Part shown: positions 59,245 through 64,000 of the stretch, one piece after another
Layout: the number at the start of each line of letters is the position of its first letter
Position numbering within the stretch: position 1 is the first letter of the stretch
Assembly: GCA_013002885.1 (NCBI GenBank)
Contig: JABDLS010000058.1
Span: 62,001 to 126,000 of the forward strand
DNA: 64,000 bases
From: Gemmatimonadota bacterium
GTDB taxonomy: Bacteria > Gemmatimonadota > Gemmatimonadetes > Longimicrobiales > Gaopeijiaceae
Direction: 5' to 3'
Translations under genes and position numbers: made by a program
Notes under the pieces: generated by a model
The model's database searches: none
What the model saw: only the letters and a program-made list of their open reading frames with translations
What the model was told of the DNA's origin: nothing

Positions 59245-60618
59245 TCAGGGGAACGTGACGCCCTGCTCCGCCAGCCACTCGGCCACGACGGCACGGATCT
59301 CGTCGAGACGCTCCTGCGTCCGGGCCTCGAGGCGCGCGACGATGACCGGCTGGGTGTTCGAGGTACGCAGCAGCGCCCAACCGTCCCCGAACAGAACGCG
59401 AACGCCGTCGACGTCGATGACGTCGTAGCTCGCACTGAAGTGCTCCACGGCCCGCTCCACGATCTCCCATTTCTCCTCCTCCGTCACCTCGATGCGGATC
59501 TCGGGCGTCGAGACATACACCGGGAAGTCGCCAACCCGTTCGGAGAAGGATCGTTCCCCGTGACTGAGAATGGCGATGAGGCGGCAGGCGTCGTAGAGGG
59601 CATCGTCGAAGCCGAAGTAGTCGTCGGCGACCATGATGTGACCCGACAGCTCTCCGGCAAGGAGAGCTCCGGTCTCCTTCATCTTCACCTTCTGGAGGGA
59701 GTGGCCCGTCTTCCACATGATGGGTTCGCCGCCGGCGGCCTCGAAGACCTCGGGAAGCGCCTGGCTGCACTTCACGTCGAACACCAGCTTCTGGCCGGGG
59801 CCCCGCTTCTCCAGAAGGTCCAACCCGAAGAGGAGGAGGAGCATGTCTCCCCGGACGATAGCCCCGTTCTCGTCCACCGCGCCGATGCGGTCGGCGTCCC
59901 CGTCGAAAGCCACACCCAGGTCGTGGGGCGACTCCTGTACAGTCCCGATGAGGTCCTCGAGATTCTTGTCCACCGTCGGATCGGGGTGGTGATTCGGGAA
60001 GGTCCCGTCGGACTCGCAGAAGAGCGGCGTGACCTCGACACCCATGGCCTCCAGGAGTTGAACGGCCACGAGTGCCCCGCTCCCGTTCCCACAGTCTACC
60101 GCCACCTTCATGTGTCGACCGAGCTGGAAACGACCGGCGACATCCTCCACGTAGCGGTCGAGGACCTCCACGCTGTCGAGATTCCCTTCTCCGTCCTGGA
60201 GATCCTCTTCCACGATCCGCCGATGGAGGTCCTGGATGGCATCGCCGTATAGAGCCGCGCGCCCGGCGGTCATCTTGATACCGTTCCACTCCGGTGGGTT
60301 GTGCGAGCCCGTGATCTGAACCCCGGCGTGGGCCTCGAACGTCACCTCGGACCAGTACAGGACCGGCGTCGGTACGGTACCGACATCCAGGACGTCGGCA
60401 CCCCCGGCCCGCAGCCCCCGGATGAGTCCATCCGCGAGGGTGGGCGACGACTCGCGGTTGTCGTGCCCTACGACGATGCGCGGTCGGTCGAGGCCTCCTT
60501 CGTCGCGGACCTGGGAGGCGAAGGCACGGCCGACGGCTTCGGCGATGCCCGCGTCCAAATCCTCTCCGACGATACCCCGGATGTCGTACTGGCGGAAAAT
60601 GTGCGGCTTCATGGTCAT
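59245..60618 (-). CDS. Phosphomannomutase/phosphoglucomutase
   Basis: The 457-residue product has the active-site Ser in VQITGSHNPPEWNGIKM, the metal-binding AFDGDADRIGAVDENG, the sugar-binding AGELSGHIM, and a C-terminal phosphate-binding loop (LLRTSNTQPVIVARLEA). It interconverts sugar 1- and 6-phosphates for surface polysaccharide precursors (AlgC/ManB type). It starts 7 bp upstream of the UPF0182 gene. The 935-residue ORF 59234-62041 in another frame is a shadow. Confidence 0.94.
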   Translation of the reverse strand: MTMKPHIFRQYDIRGIVGEDLDAGIAEAVGRAFASQVRDEGGLDRPRIVVGHDNRESSPTLADGLIRGLRAGGADVLDVGTVPTPVLYWSEVTFEAHAGVQITGSHNPPEWNGIKMTAGRAALYGDAIQDLHRRIVEEDLQDGEGNLDSVEVLDRYVEDVAGRFQLGRHMKVAVDCGNGSGALVAVQLLEAMGVEVTPLFCESDGTFPNHHPDPTVDKNLEDLIGTVQESPHDLGVAFDGDADRIGAVDENGAIVRGDMLLLLFGLDLLEKRGPGQKLVFDVKCSQALPEVFEAAGGEPIMWKTGHSLQKVKMKETGALLAGELSGHIMVADDYFGFDDALYDACRLIAILSHGERSFSERVGDFPVYVSTPEIRIEVTEEEKWEIVERAVEHFSASYDVIDVDGVRVLFGDGWALLRTSNTQPVIVARLEARTQERLDEIRAVVAEWLAEQGVTFP

Positions 60619-60675
60619 GCTGGAAGGCCTTCCTGGTTCGACGATGAGTCGATGCGGGTTCCGTTGCTCCCGAGA

Positions 60676-62208
60676 CTACTGACCCAGGCCCGGGACACCC
60701 GCCCCCATCACGCCGAGCCCCTCTACACTCGCCCGGGCGAACTCCAACGCGCTCCCCGGGAAGAAGCCCAGGTAAAGGACGATGAAGACCGAGGCGACGA
60801 GGGCGACCCGCATGGGGAGCGGCACCATGACCAGGGCATGCTGGCGTTCGGTGAGTTCGCTCTTCATCCACATGAACCACGCAACCCGCAGATAGTACCA
60901 GTACGAGGCGATCGTGGTCAGCACGAGGATAACGGAGAGGTACCAAAGCTGGGCATCGGCGGCGCCCTGAAGAAGGTAGATCTTGCCCATGAAGCCCCCC
61001 GTGCCCGGGAAACCGGCAAGGGAGAGCAGGAAGATCGTGAGGAGCACGCCGAGGAGCGGCTGCGACCACCCGAAGCCCGAATAGTCTTCCACCTGGAGAC
61101 GCTCTTCGGCGTGATGGGCGACACCGATGACGATGGCGAAGGCGCCGATGTTCATCACGGTGTATACAAGGAGGTAGAAGAGGAGGCCCGCTGCTGCGGT
61201 CTCGTTGGACGCGGTGATGGCCACCAGGAGATAACCGGCGTGGGCGATGCTGGAGTACGCCAGCATCCGCTTCACGTTGGACTGGACCAGCGCAATGAGG
61301 TTGGCCACCACCATGGTGATCGCCGCGAGCCACCAGAGGATCGGGTACCACGTCTCGTAGGCCCCGTCGAAGCCCACCATGAACACCCGGAGGAAGGCGA
61401 CGAACGCCGCGGCCTTCACGGCGGCGGACATGAACGCCGTCACCGGCGCGGGCGCTCCCTCGTAGACGTCGGGGGTCCACATGTGGAACGGCACCGCCGA
61501 GACCTTGAAGCCGAAGCCGATGGTCAGGAAGGTGATCCCGAGGGCGAGGAAGGTGGGTGTGGCGGCGCCGGAGGCTACGCTCCGGCTGACGGCCGCGATG
61601 TTCGTGCTGCCCGTGGCGCCGTAGACCAGGGCGATACCGTAGAGGAAGAAGCCGGTGGCGAAGGCGCCCAGGAGGAAGTACTTGAGTCCTGCCTCCGCCG
61701 ACTTCCGGTCGCGACGGTTGAACGCGGTGAGGGCGTACACCGCGATGGACATGACTTCCAGGCCCAGGAAGATGACGATGAGATCCCGGGCACCGGCCAT
61801 GAACATCATTCCGGCCGTGGCCAGGAGGATCAGGCCGTAGAACTCCCCCGCCTGAAGCCGTTGCCGGTAGACGTAGGAGAACGAGATGAGGATCGAAAGC
61901 CCGGCGGCGAGGAGGAAGACCCAGTTGGAGAAGAGCCGGAAACCGTCCACGGCCACCATCGAGTCGCGCCCCACCTCGGTGATGCCATAGAGCCAGCCGT
62001 TGGCCATTGCCGCCAGGAGGACACCCACGAGGGCCAACCACCCCAGGCTCGCCGCATTGTTGAAGCTCGGGTCACCACCGTCGTTCTCCGCATCCTTGAA
62101 CCGCCCCGACACGCCCGTGATCAGAACGACCATGGCCCAGGCACACAGGATGATCTCGGGCAGGAGAGCCCAGAAGAAGTGAAGCTGGCGGCTGAAGTCT
62201 AGTTGCAT
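60676..62208 (-). CDS. nuoN: NADH-quinone oxidoreductase subunit N
   Basis: The 510-residue product has about 14 membrane helices and the antiporter-like signature GLKYFLLGAFATGFFLYGIALVYGATGSTN, with the Lys of proton transfer in helix regions such as FGFKVSAVPFHMWTPDVYEGAPAPVTAFMS. It is a proton-pumping membrane subunit of respiratory complex I. It is last in nuoL-M-N. Confidence 0.96.
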   Translation of the reverse strand: MQLDFSRQLHFFWALLPEIILCAWAMVVLITGVSGRFKDAENDGGDPSFNNAASLGWLALVGVLLAAMANGWLYGITEVGRDSMVAVDGFRLFSNWVFLLAAGLSILISFSYVYRQRLQAGEFYGLILLATAGMMFMAGARDLIVIFLGLEVMSIAVYALTAFNRRDRKSAEAGLKYFLLGAFATGFFLYGIALVYGATGSTNIAAVSRSVASGAATPTFLALGITFLTIGFGFKVSAVPFHMWTPDVYEGAPAPVTAFMSAAVKAAAFVAFLRVFMVGFDGAYETWYPILWWLAAITMVVANLIALVQSNVKRMLAYSSIAHAGYLLVAITASNETAAAGLLFYLLVYTVMNIGAFAIVIGVAHHAEERLQVEDYSGFGWSQPLLGVLLTIFLLSLAGFPGTGGFMGKIYLLQGAADAQLWYLSVILVLTTIASYWYYLRVAWFMWMKSELTERQHALVMVPLPMRVALVASVFIVLYLGFFPGSALEFARASVEGLGVMGAGVPGLGQ

Positions 62209-62214
62209 GGTGCC

Positions 62215-63864
62215 TTACTCGTCGCCGTCGGCGGTGGGCGTGTCTGCGTCTTCGGGGGTGCCGGACCCCGGGGTCGGCGAGGTCACGGTCGGGGCGACCT
62301 CCCCCGGGGGTGCGACGACCACCTGGAGGTCGTCGTCGGAAGTCGCGGCCTGAACGCCTGCGTCCTCGACACGCTCGATGACCATGCGCACACTGGGCTC
62401 CATGCGCTCGAGGATGGGCGTCGGATTCCAGCCGATGATGATCATGAGGGCACAAAGCGGCGCCATGATGGCCATCTCTCGGCCGCTCAGATCCTCGATC
62501 TGGCGGTTCTCGTCCTTCTCCAGCTTGTTGAAGAAGACGGTCTGCACCATGGGCAGCATGTAGTACGCCGCGAAGATCACACCCAGAGTGGCAATGAATG
62601 CAAGCGTCGGGTGGGTCTCGAAGGCCCCCATGAGGGCGAGAAACTCGCCCACGAATCCGCTGGTGCCAGGAAGACCGATGGACGCCAGCGCCGTGATGAC
62701 GAACGCGGTTGCGAACCAAGGCGCCACACGGGCGATCCCGCCGAAATCGGCAATGGTCCGGGTGTGCCTCCTCTCGTAGAGCATACCGAGCAGAAGGAAG
62801 AGGGCGCCGGTGCTGATGCCGTGGGAAATCATCACCACGAGCCCGCCCTGCAGGCCGTTCACCGTGAGCGCGAATACGCCCAATACCACGAAGCCCATGT
62901 GGGCCACCGACGTGTACGCCACCAGCTTCTTGGCGTCGGGTTGAACGGCGGCCACCCAGGCTGTGTAGAGAATTCCGATCACACCCAGGACCAGCATCGT
63001 CGTCACCACCGTCGGATGCTGGGCCGCCACCGGGAAGAGGGGCAGGAGGAACCGGAGAAAGCCGTACGTCCCCATCTTGAGGAGCACCGCGGCCAGGATC
63101 ACTGAACCGGGCGTCGGTGCTTCCACGTGGGCGTCCGGCAGCCAGGTGTGGAGGGGAAAGACGGGGACCTTCACGCTGAAGGCCAAGGCGAAGGCCGAGA
63201 AGAGCCAGAGCTGCTCGGTTCCCGACAGGGGGACCTGAAGCAGATCGGCGTAGGCGAACGTCGCCACCCCCAGCATCGTTTTCGCTTTCCAGAACAGGTA
63301 GAGGATCGCCACCAGCATGAGAAGCGATCCGAAGGCCGTGTAAAGGAAGAACTTGATGGCCGCGTAGATGCGGCGTTCCCCGCCCCAGATGCCGACGATG
63401 AAGTACATCGGCACCAGGGTGAGCTCGAAGAAGACGTAGAACAGGAAGACGTCGGTGGCGACGAAGACGCCTACCACCGCGGCTTCGAGGAGGAGCATGA
63501 GGGCGTAGAAGGCCCTCTCCCGCTCCTTGATGTAGTTGAACGACCCCAGGATGGCTATGGACGTGCTGAACGTGGTCAGCATTACCATGAAAAGGCTGAT
63601 CCCGTCGATGCCCAGTGAGTAGTTCACTCCCCACGTCGAGATCCACGGGGTAGTGCTCTCCATCTGCATGCCGCCCACGGTGGGATCGAACGCCCACCAG
63701 AGGCCGACGCTGAGCACGAAGACGCCAAGGGACCACCAGAAAGCCACCGTCTTGGCCTTGCTCTCCTCGGCGGCCAGAACGAGGCCCATGCCGAGAACGG
63801 GTAGCCAGATGAGGGCGTGGAGCGCCCAGCCCGAGTAGCCGATGGAGTCGAGCAATGCAGTCAT
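62215..63864 (-). CDS. nuoM: NADH-quinone oxidoreductase subunit M
   Basis: The 549-residue product has about 14 membrane helices and the antiporter motifs YFIVGIWGGERRIYAAIKFFLYTAFGSLLM and FAFSVKVPVFPLHTWLPDAHVEAPTPGSVIL, with helix-break Lys and Glu residues. The C-terminus has a Pro/Thr-rich, acidic tail of about 50 residues beyond the usual end. It is co-transcribed with nuoL upstream (12-bp gap) and nuoN downstream (6-bp gap). Confidence 0.96.
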   Translation of the reverse strand: MTALLDSIGYSGWALHALIWLPVLGMGLVLAAEESKAKTVAFWWSLGVFVLSVGLWWAFDPTVGGMQMESTTPWISTWGVNYSLGIDGISLFMVMLTTFSTSIAILGSFNYIKERERAFYALMLLLEAAVVGVFVATDVFLFYVFFELTLVPMYFIVGIWGGERRIYAAIKFFLYTAFGSLLMLVAILYLFWKAKTMLGVATFAYADLLQVPLSGTEQLWLFSAFALAFSVKVPVFPLHTWLPDAHVEAPTPGSVILAAVLLKMGTYGFLRFLLPLFPVAAQHPTVVTTMLVLGVIGILYTAWVAAVQPDAKKLVAYTSVAHMGFVVLGVFALTVNGLQGGLVVMISHGISTGALFLLLGMLYERRHTRTIADFGGIARVAPWFATAFVITALASIGLPGTSGFVGEFLALMGAFETHPTLAFIATLGVIFAAYYMLPMVQTVFFNKLEKDENRQIEDLSGREMAIMAPLCALMIIIGWNPTPILERMEPSVRMVIERVEDAGVQAATSDDDLQVVVAPPGEVAPTVTSPTPGSGTPEDADTPTADGDE

Positions 63865-63876
63865 GGTCGGCGTCTC

Positions 63877-64000
63877 CTAGAGCAAGGTGACGCCGAGGAT
63901 GGCCAGCACCCCGACAGTGAGGATGAACGCATAGGTGTTGATGGTCCCCGTCTGGAACATGCTCACGCCCCAACCCACGCCCTTGGAAAGCATGCCCACC
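63877..64000 (-). CDS. nuoL: NADH-quinone oxidoreductase subunit L, C-terminal end only
   Basis: Translating the minus strand up to the TAG at 63877 gives about 40 residues ending FQTGTINTYAFILTVGVLAILGVTLL, like the last membrane helix of NuoL. The rest lies beyond the window. It is upstream of nuoM in the usual L-M-N order. Confidence 0.85.
   Translation of the reverse strand, partial: VGMLSKGVGWGVSMFQTGTINTYAFILTVGVLAILGVTLL

Noticed and set aside
59234-62041. 935-residue minus-strand ORF
   Set aside because: It overlaps nuoN and the mutase gene in another frame, is Arg/Gly/His-rich and matches no family: a shadow ORF.
60301-62202. 633-residue plus-strand ORF
   Set aside because: It is antisense to the mutase and nuoN and is charged low-complexity: a shadow.
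62072-63973. 633-residue minus-strand ORF
   Set aside because: It is an alternative frame across nuoM, His/Arg-rich: a shadow.

Overview
The window is a GC-rich stretch of a Gram-negative (diderm) bacterial chromosome. It carries a Kdo/Lpt lipopolysaccharide set, a bacterial type II fatty-acid cluster and several Big2-type Ig-like secreted proteins. The gene content fits Gemmatimonadota or a relative, but that is an inference; no rRNA or other taxonomic marker is present. I support 58 protein genes (one cut by the right edge, one possibly cut by the left), one tRNA, a dif-like site and a few repeats and dyads. No insertion sequence, prophage or CRISPR array was seen.

Left part (1-20.5 kb). 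This is a loose, accessory-looking region with genes on both strands, mostly +. It holds a DUF4832 protein, a beta-helix lipoprotein, two tandem Ser/Thr kinases, tRNA-Arg(CCT), a Calx-beta-like repeat lipoprotein, a PilZ protein, a TPR lipoprotein, a Big2/LVIVD protein, a threonine-dehydratase-like enzyme, a Big2 metallopeptidase, a GGT/DUF423/sirtuin operon, an MFS/Crp pair and a YfgM-like TPR protein.

At 20503-20530, between convergent genes, sits a 28-bp sequence that looks like a chromosome-dimer-resolution site (dif). Gene orientation flips here: 11 of 16 protein genes are + to the left, and 40 of 42 are - to the right. That is what a replication terminus should look like.

Right part (20.5-64 kb). 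Long minus-strand operons: (i) kdsB-pyrG-kdsA-kdsC-kdsD-lptC-lptA-lptB-rpoN running on into a polyprenyl-sugar/glycosyltransferase set (two GT2, wecB-like epimerase, GT4, YfhO, flippase-like protein, methyltransferase, CYTH, RlpA), about 19 kb of envelope biogenesis; (ii) a pabA/trpG glutamine amidotransferase, nadE, and the plus-strand zinc-ribbon membrane protein and S41 protease; (iii) yceD-rpmF-plsX-fabH-fabD-fabG-acpP-fabF-ispF-dedA-xerD; (iv) sucC-sucD-ndk neighbours and a CBS protein; (v) a UPF0182 membrane protein, a phosphomannomutase and nuoL-M-N.

Many adjacent minus-strand genes overlap by exactly four bases (NTGA). In three cases (flippase-like, wecB-like, ispF) the overlap is CTGA, which implies a CTG start codon.
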